Shown piece by piece: positions 46,898-59,185 of a stretch of DNA of 64,000 bases (its first letter is position 1; each line of letters opens with the position of its first letter). The position numbers and the translations under genes were made by a program. The notes beneath the pieces are model-generated. The model worked only from the letters and a program-made list of their open reading frames with translations. It made no database searches and had not been told where the DNA came from. Source of the stretch: Lunularia cruciata (lineage: Eukaryota > Streptophyta > Marchantiopsida > Lunulariales > Lunulariaceae); assembly GCA_948567375.1 (NCBI GenBank), contig OX419758.1:2237001-2301000 (forward strand). Reading direction: 5' to 3'.

Positions 46898-49540
46898 AGT
46901 TGTATGGACTACCTCTCCCCTCAATTATTGCAAGCCATCCCTAGTTGTGCAAGCTCTTAAGCTTCTCCATAATTCATATGTTGCTCTTGATATTGGCAAT
47001 GTCCTTGAACCAAACAAGTTGGGTTTTCAGCCCTGTGATACTACCACTTAATTTTTCTAAATCCATCTCCACTCCTTGCTTTTCCCATACATTGGTCTGG
47101 ATATGATAGAGTAAGAACTCTATTAGCTTCTTGTATCCCTCATCATAGGGTCTATCTCTTATTAAGTAGGAATTAATTCCTCCATTTCCTCCAATATGTG
47201 AATGATCTAGGAAAAAATGGTGGATAATTTATCAAGTACATTATCTCAGATTTTGCATAGGTGTGCAAAGTTTGTCCTGATTGTGCCTCTTCATGTTATG
47301 GAGTCAAGCCTGCTTCCCTTCCTTGAGGGTGGTCACAAGTAGGTACTAAGACTACTAGGGTACTTTATGCTCCTATCACGCCTCAAGAACTTGATGCTAC
47401 CTCATTGCACTCCTTTGGTTGTTTGACATCACTAATTTGGTAGCCACATGGTTTTGGTAATAGCAATTGATTTCAAAGTCAAGTTGTCTAAGCCCAAGGA
47501 CAATCTCTTCCTTGGACTCCTACTATTTTTCACACTTGAGTGTCTCCTACTACTTGACTATGATGGTGTGCGATTATTTTCTTGGGCATTGGTTCTTGGG
47601 GTGGAGTTACCGCCCATTGTACCTTAATTAGCATGAAAACTAAAACTTGTAATATCCCCACTTCCAATGCTGGTGTCAAAGGAGGGGTCTTCTTTAAGTA
47701 AGATATTAGGACTCCTCATCCAACAAGGTTCTCCCTTCTTTTGGAGCAAGCTGATTTGGCAATTCCAGCTCTATTGCTACCATGGGGGTGGATTGCATCT
47801 CCATGCCTAGCTTTGCTTCTCTTCCCTCCCTATTGGAAGATACTTCTATCTTGGAGCAGGAGGTCCCTGGCTCATGGGATGCTAGTTCTGCAGTTGGTGA
47901 TGATTCTCTCTCTACAAGTATTGTTGTTGCATTGGGAGTGCCTTGTGAGTTTTGATCACCTCCCACTTCATGTCCCAATTCTGATTTGTCATCAATCTTG
48001 GAATTCTCTTCATTTGAAGAGTCCATGACCTAGGGATAAGGTTTTTGTCTCTTTCTGGTCTGTGTGGTTGTTGTTTGCATTGTGGTTGCCTTTCTCTTCC
48101 TGGTGCACACTCCTAGAGCCTTGTCAAGCTTCACTTATTTCTCAATCTTTTGATGCTTGAGAAATGTATCCTTGTGCTTCTTGATTTCCCCGTGTACTTG
48201 GGTTGAGCTTGTTGATGCCCCAACAGATAATACTGTGCAGGGAAGAGCTTCTTCCTTCCTTCTATAATAGTTGCATCCTAATGTAAAAATGCAACAAAAA
48301 TAAAGAGAGGAAAAAGTGTCTCCTCCAACCATCTGCAGGTGTTCTGTCAGTTTGTTGGGTTCAATGGTAGAATATCTTTGCACAATTTGGGGTTCTCTTC
48401 ATGTAACAGTTGGAAGAATGTGGCCTGCTCATTTTTGACATAAGTAGTTCTCATTGATTTGAACGGCTTCATGAGAAAGATCACCATGGTGCATAAGGTA
48501 GGATCATTGTATCCATTTGCCTTTCAACCATTCCCTATTTTCTTAGACTTGAACAAGGTGTTGAATTACCTTATCATCTCCTCTGTTACTTGGGGCTACT
48601 CTTGGTCTAGATATAATGCTCTAGGCATCAAGTCAAGCCCAAAAACCTTCTTTTAGTGCTCTTTGGTCTAGGCAAACACATTAGCCTGCAATTTAGTGAA
48701 GTTGGGGTTACTCTTCTCTTTAATCTCCAAAATCATTGGTAGATGAGTAAAATTCCAAATCCATAGCAAAAATTGCAAATGCTTTGAGTTGAGGTACTCA
48801 GCATAATGGTAGTGTATCCATTCCTCCACTCTTAGAGAATGCAAGAAAATTTTGGATGTCATCTTCTTCTTTGTTGGAGACATCATGCTGCCTACTACTC
48901 CAATTTGAGAGCCTATTTCCACCAATTCACTTTTTCACCCTTGATCCTGATCACCCTCTCACCTCTCACCGTGTCTCTTGTGCTAACTTACAAATTCTAC
49001 TTCACCACTATATGAGCTTGTCTAAATGTGCATTCAAAATTCCAACTTGACTGAATTATGGTGGTGGCACAAGCCTATTTGACTGATACTCATTCCTTCT
49101 CAAAGGGGTGCATTCCTACCGGGTAACAATTTGGTTCTGAATTTTGGTAGTCATTAGTGGTGAAACTTTGTTGTTCCCACATGTCCACAACATCATGAGA
49201 AGTTGACAGTTAGAAAAATTGGTTCTTTTCCTTACATGGCAGTGGTTTGATTCTGTGAAGGTAAATTGTTGATGACTGATTGTTGATGTTAACTTGTGCT
49301 CAAGATTGTGCTTGTCTTTGGCATTGTGGTTGTGATCATTATCATGGTTGTGATCATGATTGTGACCAAAGTTCCACTCTGATGGTGTCTGGGTAGTCTT
49401 GTGCACTTCTCTTGGTATTGAATGCAATTTTTTCCTAGTAGCTGCGATACAAGCCATAATTCCCATCTACTAGCACTGTTCTAGTTTGCATACTTAACAA
49501 AATGTGAAAGGAAAAGAAAATTAAAACCTGCATAAGGAGA
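46898..49540 (-). pseudogene. Broken minus-strand frames of an unassigned retroelement
   Basis: Minus-strand frames at 49116-49466, 48668-48925, 48135-48383 and 47706-48026 follow one another and may be one decayed protein. They hold a His/Asn/Asp-rich run (HNHDHNHDNDHNHN, near 49.35 kb), a middle part (LEFYS.TND, FLHSLRVEEWIHYHYAEYL) and a Ser/Glu-rich end. No domain I can name; placement and CpG depletion suggest a retroelement accessory protein. Confidence 0.35.
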
Positions 49541-49559
49541 TGCAAGGTGGGGTACCACA

Positions 49560-49781
49560 TTGGAGTTTGTGGAGATCTTTGCCACCATAAATGAGGAACA
49601 TGAGTCTAGGGTAGCATGTCAAAAACTCATGGAGCCGCTTGTAGACCAAACATTGGAGCAGATCACCTTAGGACTTAGGACTAGAATAGAGAGGAAGTTT
49701 AGAGAGTTGAGAGAGAGTTTGAGGATGACTTTGCTATCTATTAGAGCTCAATTTGACCAGGTAGTGGAAACTCTAGAGTAA
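49560..49781 (+). pseudogene. Short coiled-coil frame
   Basis: 73 open codons (LEQITLGLRTRIERKFRELR, ESLRMTLLSIRAQFDQVVET), helical with heptads, ending at TAA. Probably another retroelement coiled-coil remnant. Confidence 0.3.
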
Positions 49782-50269
49782 GAAGGAAAGCTAGAGGAGG
49801 CACCAAGGGCCTTTGTACCAATTGAGGAGGTAGTGTGGCAGCACAATGTCTTGGCCGTACCATCTCTCCACCCTCCTAGAGTTGCACTCCAGAAGTGGCT
49901 ATTATTGATCATTAGGTGTTTCTAGCAGTGGTTGTTTGGTAGTTTTGTAGTTCTTAGTTCTGAATCTCTAAACCTATTTAAGTGCATCATTTAAAGTGCT
50001 GTGTTATTTAGAACATGATTGGTGGATAAAGTGAAGATCCTCACTGCTCTTTGTAGCTTTGCTCAAACTCTCTCATGGAATTTTGTGATTTGTGTTTGTA
50101 TTTTGGTGGAGATCAATGAACATTGCAGGTTTTTTGGTGTGTGTGGTCACCAGATTTGGTGTGATTGCTTGATATAATGACTCAATGGACTTTGGATTGT
50201 AGTGTTGTAAGTAACCAAAGTGTGAAGACCATATGGATGGATTACCAAAAAAATCTTGTGGTATCTTGA

Positions 50270-50670
50270 AGATCATGCCTTCTGAAGGGTAGAACACCTT
50301 GTTTTGGCATGTGCCTTCTAAAGGGTAGGACATTGTTTTAGGAAGATAGACCCTTTGAAGGGTAGTACATTGGGTTTCAGGCATAGGCATTGTTTTGTAG
50401 AAGGGTGGAACACTGGTCTTGGGAGAAGATGGTGCCCTTTAGAGGGTAGAACATTGTATTTGGTTGAAGATAGTGCCTTTGAGTGTATAACATTACCTTC
50501 AAGGAAGATGGTGCCTTCAAAAGGGACAAACAATATCTTCAAAGACTATAGATCCAGATCTTTGAGAGGAGTGAGTAATTTTGGGAAGGTAAGTGCCTTC
50601 TTAAGAAGACACTTTCTTTGGAAGACCACACTCCTTGTCTTTGGGAGGTAGGACACTTATCTTTACAAAA
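50270..50670. repeat. Degenerate minisatellite, unit ~37-48 bp
   Basis: The pattern 'gtgccttctaaagggtagga' + 'cattgttttaggaagat' recurs about seven times with variable length: 'gccttctgaagggtagaaca' (50277), 'gccttctaaagggtaggaca' (50311), 'ccctttgaagggtagtacat' (50350), 'gtagaagggtggaacact' (50396), 'ccctttagagggtagaacat' (50434), and weaker copies to 50670. On the minus strand it codes a repeated 'NVLPFKGSIFL'-like peptide with few stops. Confidence 0.7.
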
Positions 50671-53060
50671 TCTTTAGGAGACCTTTGGAGAAGAGTAGAA
50701 ATCTCTCATACTAAGCCATCACTTTTCAAAATTCATTGGAATTATAAACCTTAGTATTGGTGCTTATTTTCTTTGTTATCTCCACAATGTGCCTCCTCGG
50801 TGGCATGTCCCCTTTTGGGAGTGTTTTTGTGCCCAAGAGGTTATATATAAACATTAAAGGACTCAAAGGCTATTATGGTAACACACCACTTTAGTATTCA
50901 ACCATTTCTAACCCGTATCTTGGTGCAAATGATTTCCTACTTACCATAATGCTCCAGCTCAGTTCTTATTGGGTTGTTACGGTCTCTCTTGAATGTGAAC
51001 CAGTCTGCACTGGAAGTTCTTAAACTAGTGGTGGAAAATTAAAAAATTGTGTATGTTCTTTGGCTTATTGATGTCTGGGGCCAAAGTTCTTATGGCACAG
51101 TAATCTTTGGGCTGAAGGTACTTAAACTTGAGTTCTTTACCCCGACCAAGCTTTGGTGTCATTCCTAATTTTGCATGCTTTCTTCAAAGTGCATTTGGCT
51201 CTGGACTTCTTCCAATATGTAATTTTACATAAATATACATAACTTCAAAGGGTATTCCAACTAGTGAACTTTTCCTTCCTAAACATTGAAGCAGGCTGCC
51301 CTATCTGTACAAACAAGAGTGAATTTAATAAAAAAGAGTAAAATTTCTGTACCATAGTTCCACATAGAGTAATTGCTGATTTTTTTTGGTGCCATAGCTC
51401 TTAACTTTACATTTATCTCATATTGAAGGAATCTTAATGTTGCTATAATATCTTGGAGTATGCGTTTAGGGTTGACCTATTTACCATCAGCAAGCTCTAC
51501 CCAAGATGGTATTTGCTCTATTTATCTTAGTTGATATAAAAAATTATCTCTAATAATTTGATGTTGATGCTTGATCCTGCATATGTAGGTAAGAAGTTGA
51601 TTGATGAGTTTATAACCACATAGTTATACATAGATTATCATATCCAAGTTTACAATAGGGCTACTTACACTCCTAAGGTTTTCTTCCTGCCCAGTCCCTA
51701 ATGATAGGTGTTTTATTATGAATGGTTGACATTAAGTGTCTGGTTTCATCATTTGAGCCAAATTTAAGTAAACAGATTGTTCCATATTTGTAATTTGTAA
51801 TTTGTAATTATTGCTTCTACTTGATGAGTGTGTGTAGATTCCTATACAAATTGCTATAAGATGGATTCCGGTTCCATCAATTGAACTATAAGGACACAAC
51901 ACAGACTTTTCCCACTTATAATTTGCAATTATTGCTTCTAGTGGATGATGAGTTGTAGATTCGTAGGCAAATTGCTCTAGGATGGTTTCACTTCTTGGAT
52001 GATATTATTTAACCTGGTCGGGAACTCAAATCCATTCCTTCATTGTCCTTGAATCTATATGTTCAAGTTAATGAATGATCCATCATCATTTTTGGTCAAA
52101 TGTATCCTTTATGAATTCAAGTGAGCTGCTTCGAGGAAAAGAAGATTTGTTTTCCAATTTTCCCTCCTAACTTCTCCATGGTCACCTTGATCATTGTCGT
52201 TAGGACTGGAAGAGTCACATCTTCTTGGTCAATCTAAGTTATTCTCCCGTTCATCTTTGATTATCTGACTCCTCGATGGGTGATGGCAATACCTCTTCTG
52301 CATGGATTCTTTTGTGCCCTCTCAGCCTTTGTAAGGCAGCCCTCATGGAACAACTGTTCCCATCTTTTTCATTTCCAGCACCTCTTCTTCTTTGATGGTT
52401 AACTAAAGGTATTTTCTTCATGACTGCACTCCTTGTTGTATGTTTTATTGTCTGAGTCAAGGGTAATATATGTATTTGATCTGGTTTCTTTGTCTTGGTT
52501 CAGGCAATAGCATAACATTTATATACTCACAAGTGGAGGTTTTTTTTGTAGTTGTATGTCGTTGTATTTTGGCTCTCAAGCGTTTGTTTGTAACACCATT
52601 TTGGATAGTTATGTTCAAAAGTAACCCCTTGGTGACTGGTCTCTTTTACCTCAATTGCAATTGCAAATATGTTTAGTGTATCTTTTGACTGTCTAATCTT
52701 GTCCCGGTTTCTAACTTGCTTATCCTCTTGAGAGAAAGAATTGCTTCTTCTATCCTTGATACGAGAAAACATTACAGAGATTTAGGGTTTATCTTCATTA
52801 AATTGATTTGCTCTTCAGGTCCTTCAGTTCCAGTTCTTCTTTCGGTGAGCTATCACCTCCTATTCTTCATGCTTGATCCATTGTCCATAAGTTTTAGATG
52901 AATTGGGCTGGCTGTGACTTAGCATGTCTGCTTTTGACTTTTATGCTAGCATCATGCTACTGGAGTTAGTGATTTGCATCGCATATTTTCCTGGTGACCA
53001 ATATTTGTATGCAATACTTTCACTGTATGACAAACTTAAAATCTAAAAGTGCAGCAGCAG
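50671..53060. other. End of the CpG-poor block, no gene identified
   Basis: Nothing with recognisable domains. 'tttataatttgcaattattgcttcta' -like phrases occur twice (51789-51820 and 51918-51940), a diverged ~120-base direct repeat. CpG frequency rises again at about 53.06 kb. Confidence 0.4.
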
Positions 53061-55979
53061 TAGTGCATCGAGGCTATAGGGTAGCATTCGGACAGGATAT
53101 AACTTACTTCCTGCATAATAATCGGAACTGCAGTAAAACAAAATTTCACTCTCAATCAACTGTCCCGGACAGCAACTCTAGATTCGCGCATACCTGCAAG
53201 CAATCCCGATTAAGCTGCCGTGAAGGTCTGTATCGGCATCATCATGGTCGTTAGTGTTATTATCGCCCTACGATTGCGCTAAGCTCCAATCTCGTTAAAA
53301 TCCAGCGCAAACTGTGGAATTAGTTAGAGGATTTCTAAAATAAAAAGTTTCCGACACCTGAATGACCGGAAGAAATTTTGATTCTTTAGCGTTACATGCC
53401 ATAATACGCAACTGTTCCAAAATGGTTAACATCCAAAATACAAGAAAGAGGTTCTCAATTTAAAAGGCAAGGCGAAACCAACCGAACAATGTCCGAAATG
53501 TATACACCTAAATGTGTTTTCTGCGCGGTCGCCTTTGCAAATATCTGGAGTGTCCTAATTTCAAATCAGACTTTTAGGATGTCTCTTGGACACCATGGCG
53601 TGGCCGTGTTCAGATACTAACTTAACCAAACATGGTAAAACTTGTCAAACTTGACCACTCAAACATGTAAGATTAATCAGGTTGAAAGGGATATCGTGAA
53701 GTCAAACAGTAAGTCTGACAATGGGAAATCACTAGGAAGTCGCAAACGCCTCCCGAGCCCCATTTTGGTGTGTGCATGATAGGATGATACGATGTATAGC
53801 ATATACAGACATGGAATGTTCGTCCTAACTTGCTCCAAAGAAGCGTGAGAAGCGCCAAAACGAGTAGACAATTTACCCTTCAGACGAAGACTGATAAAGG
53901 CTTACACGCGTATTTTACTCTCACACGCAGATTTGCTCCTTGAATCCTGCTGCTTTTCCTTTTTGAGAAATAGTAGTTCTAGATACACTAATAGGCAACA
54001 ACGGTACGTGCTAAGTTTTGCCCTGCTTGCAGGAGTACTGTAGTTTGCTGTCGCTGGGTACTTGGTTCAGGCTGTATTTATCATGGTGTATTTTATCGTG
54101 TGTATGTTACCCGTCGGTAACTTTGAGGACGATCCCCTCGTTGTCAACGTGCCTGCATCGCTACAAAGTACTATGATCGTTTCCAATCTCGATGTAAAAT
54201 GGATGAGATGGAATTTTGGAACTCGTTTGCACAGAAAAGCACAGAATCGGGTGTATTTGACACAAGGCTACGTAGAGATCCCTGTTCGCTGAGGAGCTCC
54301 CTTCTCTAAATCCGGTTGCTCAGCACGTGAATTGAGTGGAAAGGATCAAGAACGCGAGTAACGGAGCTGCAGAAACTAAGCTCCACGGCGAACAGGGATT
54401 TGGGAAACTAAGCTTTAGGGTCAAGTGTCATCGCCATCCTCGTTAACGTAAGCACTAGTGCTGATGACTGTATGCAGATGTAGACTGCGCACTTCAGAAG
54501 TCGACTCAATGTCAATGCCAGTTATGTCGCTCCTGAAAGATAATGAATCAAACTTAAATCCGTCTGAATTGACAAATTCCAACTGAGTTAAGGACAACTC
54601 TGAGATTAGATTGGTTAAAAAGTGTCAATGTTTGCTAACACTTCAACCTTCACATATAGCCGCACCACCTGCGACCACAGGATTACCAGAGCTTTTCCCT
54701 ACGGACACTATCCTCTACCGTACATATCATCAGGCAGGGAGCACTTTAGCTGATTATGTTATGATCTGAGTATACCGCCCGGAAGTTTTGACGCGGGAGT
54801 AACCATAGCTTCAGCGATATCAAAACGACGAAACAAATAAAAAACATGTGATATTTTTAGTGAAGTCTTGATTTCCGAAAGGCCAAAACATACTTGAAGA
54901 GAAAGATTTCAGAGACGAAGTTATAGTTAGCTGATTATCATCCACGAGAACAACGGGTGGAAAGGACCAAATGCTTAAGTTTTACTTCACTGCGCCATGT
55001 TTCTCTGACATTAACGTGAGAATGCTGAGGCTCAAATTCAGGTAGACCTTCTGAAAAGTGTTCACAAAGGTCTAGGTGGAAGAATAAACATTTGATGGCG
55101 AGCGTTGGAATGACCACATACTAACAGGTTTTGAGCTTTCAGCAGATAATACATGGTGTTTCTCTGGTGTTATGAAATTTCATTCGAGTCGGATTTTCAT
55201 CGTCATCTCGCTTGTCTGTGCGGTTGACGGAATAGATAACAATAACATAATCACTCAGTGTGCAAAAGTGTTCCTAAGAGTTTGTCATATGCAGATGCCA
55301 AGCCATGATTAAGATCCAACGTGGATTGGATGTTAAAAGAATGTTGATGAGAGTTTATCACACGGCAACTATGTTGTTCAAATGTACTTGGGTTGACAGT
55401 CTTATAGTGTACTACATGTCCACGTAATGTACCCGGAAGTACGCACTACTAAGTACATCAGCACTCGGCGTTTACGTTCAGGATGCTACATGGATGTGTG
55501 TTAAAATATGCACAGAACTGTCGTCTTGAGTGACTCTGTCCAGCATTGGCAGAATATGATTATATGCAGTTCTAAATACTAACGCTTTCCCTCCTGTTTG
55601 TCTCCAGATTTGCTTACATCGTCATGTGTTACAAATGAAGTCTCTAGATACCAGACCCAAGGCATCGTGATCCTGTAGAACTACATTATCCAACTTCTTT
55701 CTCCGCAACCATCACTGAAATCGATGTACAATTCGAGACATTCATGTATCAGACATCATAACAGTTACAATCTGAACGGAGAGTTGCTGGAGGTGAACTC
55801 CACACAGGGAAGATGCGTATATTCACAATCAACTTCAACAAGTTCATAGAAAAGCTTTATTATTAGGTGCAACTTTCGGGCAGTGGAACTCCGATGTCCA
55901 CTGTACGAAGTTTCGGCCTGGATAATAAATAGGTGCCATGAGGACACAATTTCTATCGATTTAAAGATTCCTGATCTAG
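53061..55979. other. Intergenic stretch
   Basis: No supported gene. At 53524-53539 'gcgcggtcgccttt' resembles the end of the short retroposon family, without clear flanking repeats. An inverted pair 'gatccctgttcgc' (54280) / 'gcgaacaggga' (54386) encloses about 95 bases. The plus-strand frame 54062-54292 is open but unrecognised. Confidence 0.4.
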
Positions 55980-56618
55980 CTATTGAGCAAGTAGATCCGG
56001 GGGACAAGAAGTCTCAAAGCACAGAAATATGCATGAGAGTATTCTGCAGGTAGCTGCAATCAATGCCTTTTCCTCGATCGAATTTCCAGTCTCTGCAAGC
56101 AAGGACAAAAGGCTTAGTACTGGTCCTGCCATCGCAACCTGCGACAACACACGCAAAAATGGCAAAACAAAGTATTCTTCAGTTTCAGGACTTGAGAGCC
56201 TTGGCACCGGCTGAAGGAACTTACATAGATGTAGAAGGTAACCCTTGATGACGCCATTAACGGCAACAGCGATGTTGTCTTCCGCAGTTACGTAGATCCT
56301 AACCGTTGCGCTCAACGGGACCTTGATGTCAACGCTGTGGACGACATCTCCGATGATACAGGTGATCTTCCACGTCAATCCTAGAAGTGATCCCACCAGA
56401 CCAGTGATGGTATAGAGAACACTCTTGACGGCATGAGCAGCGACATTGATCACCCCGGCCACATCAAGTTGTATCCCTAAATCAGCCTTCAGCACGATGT
56501 CTACTGGGTAATCAGTATCGTTGGTGCACTGAGACTGGTAAGAGGAAGCGGCAACTAGAGTTGCGGTGGCAAGTATGGCCAAGCAAGAGAAAAAGATAAT
56601 GGTCTTGGTCTTCATCAT
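55980..56618 (-). CDS. Small secreted protein of unknown family (two-exon model)
   Basis: Begins MMKTKTIIFFSCLAILATAT at the ATG of 56618, a clear signal peptide, cut near AASS. The mature part has CTNDTDYPVDIVLKADLGI, then a hydrophobic, Val/Gly/Ile-rich body (GLVGSLLGLTWKI, VNGVIKGYLLHL) with two visible cysteines. The frame stays open to 55980 but probably crosses an intron: a strong donor gtaagt begins at 56224 (after YLLHL), and the broken paralogue at 61.1 kb keeps gtaagt at the same codon and phase. Acceptors at 56139 or 56093 are possible; the first gives about 37 more residues, the second an immediate stop. Function unknown; the extracellular role is inferred from the signal peptide. 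Confidence 0.7.
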   Translation of the reverse strand: MMKTKTIIFFSCLAILATATLVAASSYQSQCTNDTDYPVDIVLKADLGIQLDVAGVINVAAHAVKSVLYTITGLVGSLLGLTWKITCIIGDVVHSVDIKVPLSATVRIYVTAEDNIAVAVNGVIKGYLLHLCKFLQPVPRLSSPETEEYFVLPFLRVLSQVAMAGPVLSLLSLLAETGNSIEEKALIAATCRILSCIFLCFETSCPPDLLAQ

Positions 56619-56748
56619 GTTGGTGGCTGGAAGGAACTGCAATGAGGAAGGCGAGGATCTGAGTGCTGGAACTGCTGAGGAGTGTGATCTAGCTTGCAGA
56701 CCAGATGCTGAAGGAAGAAGGCAGTGTTCACCTTAGGAAACAGGGGGG

Positions 56749-56756
56749 TATTTATA
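56749..56756 (-). promoter_or_regulatory. TATA box of the small secreted protein gene
   Basis: The plus-strand 'tatttata' reads TATAAATA on the minus strand in the context 'agtataaatacccc'. It lies 131 bases before the ATG at 56618, leaving a leader of roughly 100 bases. Confidence 0.6.
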
Positions 56757-57210
56757 CTCTCCGTAGTCGCTCAATTCACTGCACTCGCCTCATATCGTTC
56801 GAGTGTACCTTACCCAGACTTTGTGACTCACAATTTACTGCAGCAACCAAATTTATCAGGAGAACATTCCTAGTGTTAGATGTCGTCACAGCACTTGACA
56901 CGTGCACTGGATGCATGGGCACTAGATCGATCTGTTATTTGACACTGGAAGTATGGGTGTCGTTCATCTCTTGACATATAAACCATTCTCTGAATACCTG
57001 GGGGGAGGGAGAGCGCGAGGAATCAGTTTAGAAACAGTCTGATGTGCTTCAAACCGAAACATATGGAAAATATATGTACGCATGTATTTTCATAATAAAG
57101 GGGTGGACTACGTACGGTAGCCCTGTGCACTTGCTCTAATCTACTGCCCAAGAATGGAATGATGAACCCAGACAATGTAATAGCAATCTACCATTACAGT
57201 AGTCAGAAAA

Positions 57211-57267
57211 GTAAAATACATAAAGGTCAACAACAATACAGTTGATGTTGACCTTTATGTATTTTAC
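57211..57267. repeat. Perfect inverted repeat, 21-base arms
   Basis: 57211-57231 ('gtaaaatacataaaggtcaa' + c) and 57247-57267 are exact reverse complements around a 15-base loop. It may be a small MITE or a hairpin-RNA source; no transcription signal was seen. Confidence 0.9.
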
Positions 57268-57312
57268 GTTTCGTAAGTAGTTGAAGTTTTAGCTGAGTTC
57301 TGTACACCACAG

Positions 57313-57413
57313 GGTGTTCACCGGAGATCTTATTGTGCGCCATTGAACACCTTGTTTCGTTTCGTCTCTGAAGCGACGAAACTCTGATCATCTCCAAGAC
57401 TTAGGTCTTGGAG
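57313..57413. repeat. Three short hairpins in succession
   Basis: 'ggtgttca' (57313) with 'tgaacacc' (57344); 'gtttcgtc' (57359) with 'gacgaaac' (57375); 'ctccaagac' (57392) with 'gtcttggag' (57405). Each is perfect over 8-9 bases within 100 bases. Confidence 0.6.
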
Positions 57414-58402
57414 CTATCAGAAGCACACTTCAAACGCAGCCAAGTAATTTAACCATACAACAGCCTCTACGACTTTACAAAGCAGGAAACCGTCATGTCA
57501 GATTAGTCGATTACCAGATCACCTCCTGTGCATATAACTCTAGAATATCCAAGATACCTTAAGGATGAATGGTAAAGCCAGTTCTAACTTTATTCAAGAG
57601 ACATGTCCTTGCAGAGACTATCTCCACGAAGCCGAGTGCAATGAGCGGGTAGCTGAAAAATTTGATTGAGGACGGGGTGGTTACTATGATAATATATCAG
57701 GCATTAGTCCTGTATATATCCTGCACATGGTTAAATTCCAAAAGGTTGTCTGAGCCCTAATATGAAGTTTAAGAGGTCTAAATAACAGTTGTGTCGTGAG
57801 CCAGTTCTCTCAGCAATTACCATAATTACAGTCTTTCAGCATGTAATAAAAAATTAATCATCGCACGTGTAATAGGGGTGTGACCTTGAGCCCTGCACCT
57901 TTTGACAGTGTTTGACGCTCCTTGTCAACCATGCTTCAGACGACTATAGAACGATACTCTTGCTTTTTGCGAGGAGATTCCCGGAAGTTGTGATTCACAT
58001 CTGACAAATTAAGTTCACATTAAAGGTCATTGAGACAATCGAATTTTCGTTCTGTCAGATGAGAGTTCGTCCTTCCTTTTAACCTTTCGAAAACTAGGTT
58101 GTCGTCAAAAGACTATCCCCTGTCATATAACCTTCTGCCTCCTACTCCGATGACTACCTGAGATGTGTCCCTCCAACGGCCGCAACGAAGAATAAGTGTC
58201 AACAAAATAAAATTTCAGAGAAGTAGTGCTTAAAGAGGTATAAGGTGGACGCAGGTTATTTAAACACCTCGAGCAATTCCGGAGCAGAGTGCTTCGCAAT
58301 TCAAAAGCTGTAAAGCTCGGTTATCGATGGAAACCCATCCTGGTTGCCCATGGAGTTATAACGGAGGACGATTCCACTTTATTCTCATTTCTCATTTGGC
58401 AT
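57414..58402. other. Intergenic stretch
   Basis: No open frame, repeat or signal that I can support. Confidence 0.4.
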
Positions 58403-58460
58403 TTCTCATTCTCATTCTTCCCATCCTTCATTTTTCCTACGCGGTCGCCTTTTTCTTTAT
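58403..58460 (+). mobile_element. Short retroposon insertion, 58 bp
   Basis: Flanked by 'tctcatttggcat' (58390-58402) and 'tttcatttggcat' (58461-58473), 12 of 13 matching. Contains 'cccatccttc' and ends 'cctacgcggtcgccttttt' + ctttat, the shared family end. Confidence 0.75.
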
Positions 58461-58792
58461 TTTCATTTGGCATGTCCAACCAAGTTCCTACGACATGTCC
58501 AACAAATAATCTCGTATTTCGAACATGAGCTCCCTGGATCAACAACGACATCTATATATCGCACCAGAGCATGATGCATCGTATTCGAAAGCCTGTAAGT
58601 TTCAGTTATCAATGAGGAGCCAGTGCGATTCCTTCTTGTTCTATCTTGACATCCAACCAAGTTTCTGCGCAATGTCAAGGAAGGAATCTCGCATATCATC
58701 ATGGCCCCTCCGAATAAAACAGTCATGACCTCTCTCAATAAACAGAGATGGCACATGCATGCCCACGACAATAAACCTGGAACTTTTGGGCT

Positions 58793-58801
58793 CTATAAAT
58801 A
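58793..58801 (+). promoter_or_regulatory. TATA-like sequence without an assigned gene
   Basis: 'ctataaata' in the context 'gggctctataaatacagcag' looks like a plant core promoter. No downstream open frame is convincing. Confidence 0.2.
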
Positions 58802-58865
58802 CAGCAGCTCTATTAAAGACGACATGTGGCTCGTTTTGATTCGGCGGAAGGTTATCTTATCTTAA

Positions 58866-58980
58866 ATTGGATATTAGGTCCATTGTATCTACTTTGTCTC
58901 ACCCATTACGCGTGACGGGGTCTTCCCATCCCTCATGATTTCTACGCGTTTCGCACTTTTTCTGTCGATATTAAAACAAA
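58866..58980 (+). mobile_element. Diverged copy of the short retroposon family
   Basis: 'gtctcacccattacg … ggggtcttcccatccctcat … tttctacgcgtttcgcactttttc' follows the same order as the 472-bp copy read on its minus strand. A 7-base 'gatatta' occurs on both sides (58869 and 58968) but is too short to be sure of a target duplication. Confidence 0.5.
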
Positions 58981-59069
58981 ATGACCCAACAGCCGCCGAA
59001 GATGGGTTCGTTCGCTTTGTTACCCTATTCATCTCAGGCAGTGTGATTGTCGATCAGATTCAATTTTAT

Positions 59070-59185
59070 TTTAAAAATATTTTTGAAATATTAACTATAT
59101 ATTAAAAATAATTGTATCTCATCTAATATAATGTTTTAATTAATTTATTATTTATTATTTAATAACAATAATATATACTTGAATG
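59070..59185. other. A/T-rich tract
   Basis: Almost pure A/T, mainly 'aaaatattt' and 'tttattatttatt' words. Similar in composition to 63640-63930, which follows a copy of the retroposon family. Confidence 0.5.

Larger units (their letters stand above)
23060..53060. mobile_element. 30-kb block of decayed, CpG-depleted retroelements
   Basis: Across this span CG dinucleotides nearly vanish (many 60-base lines have none) while TG and CA are frequent; both flanks are CpG-rich by comparison. The identifiable content is retroelement-derived: Ty3/gypsy gag, protease, RT, RNase H and integrase remnants on both strands and six LTR sequences. Coding frames are full of stops. CpG loss is the usual outcome of long-term cytosine methylation and deamination; that cause is inferred. 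Confidence 0.85.
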
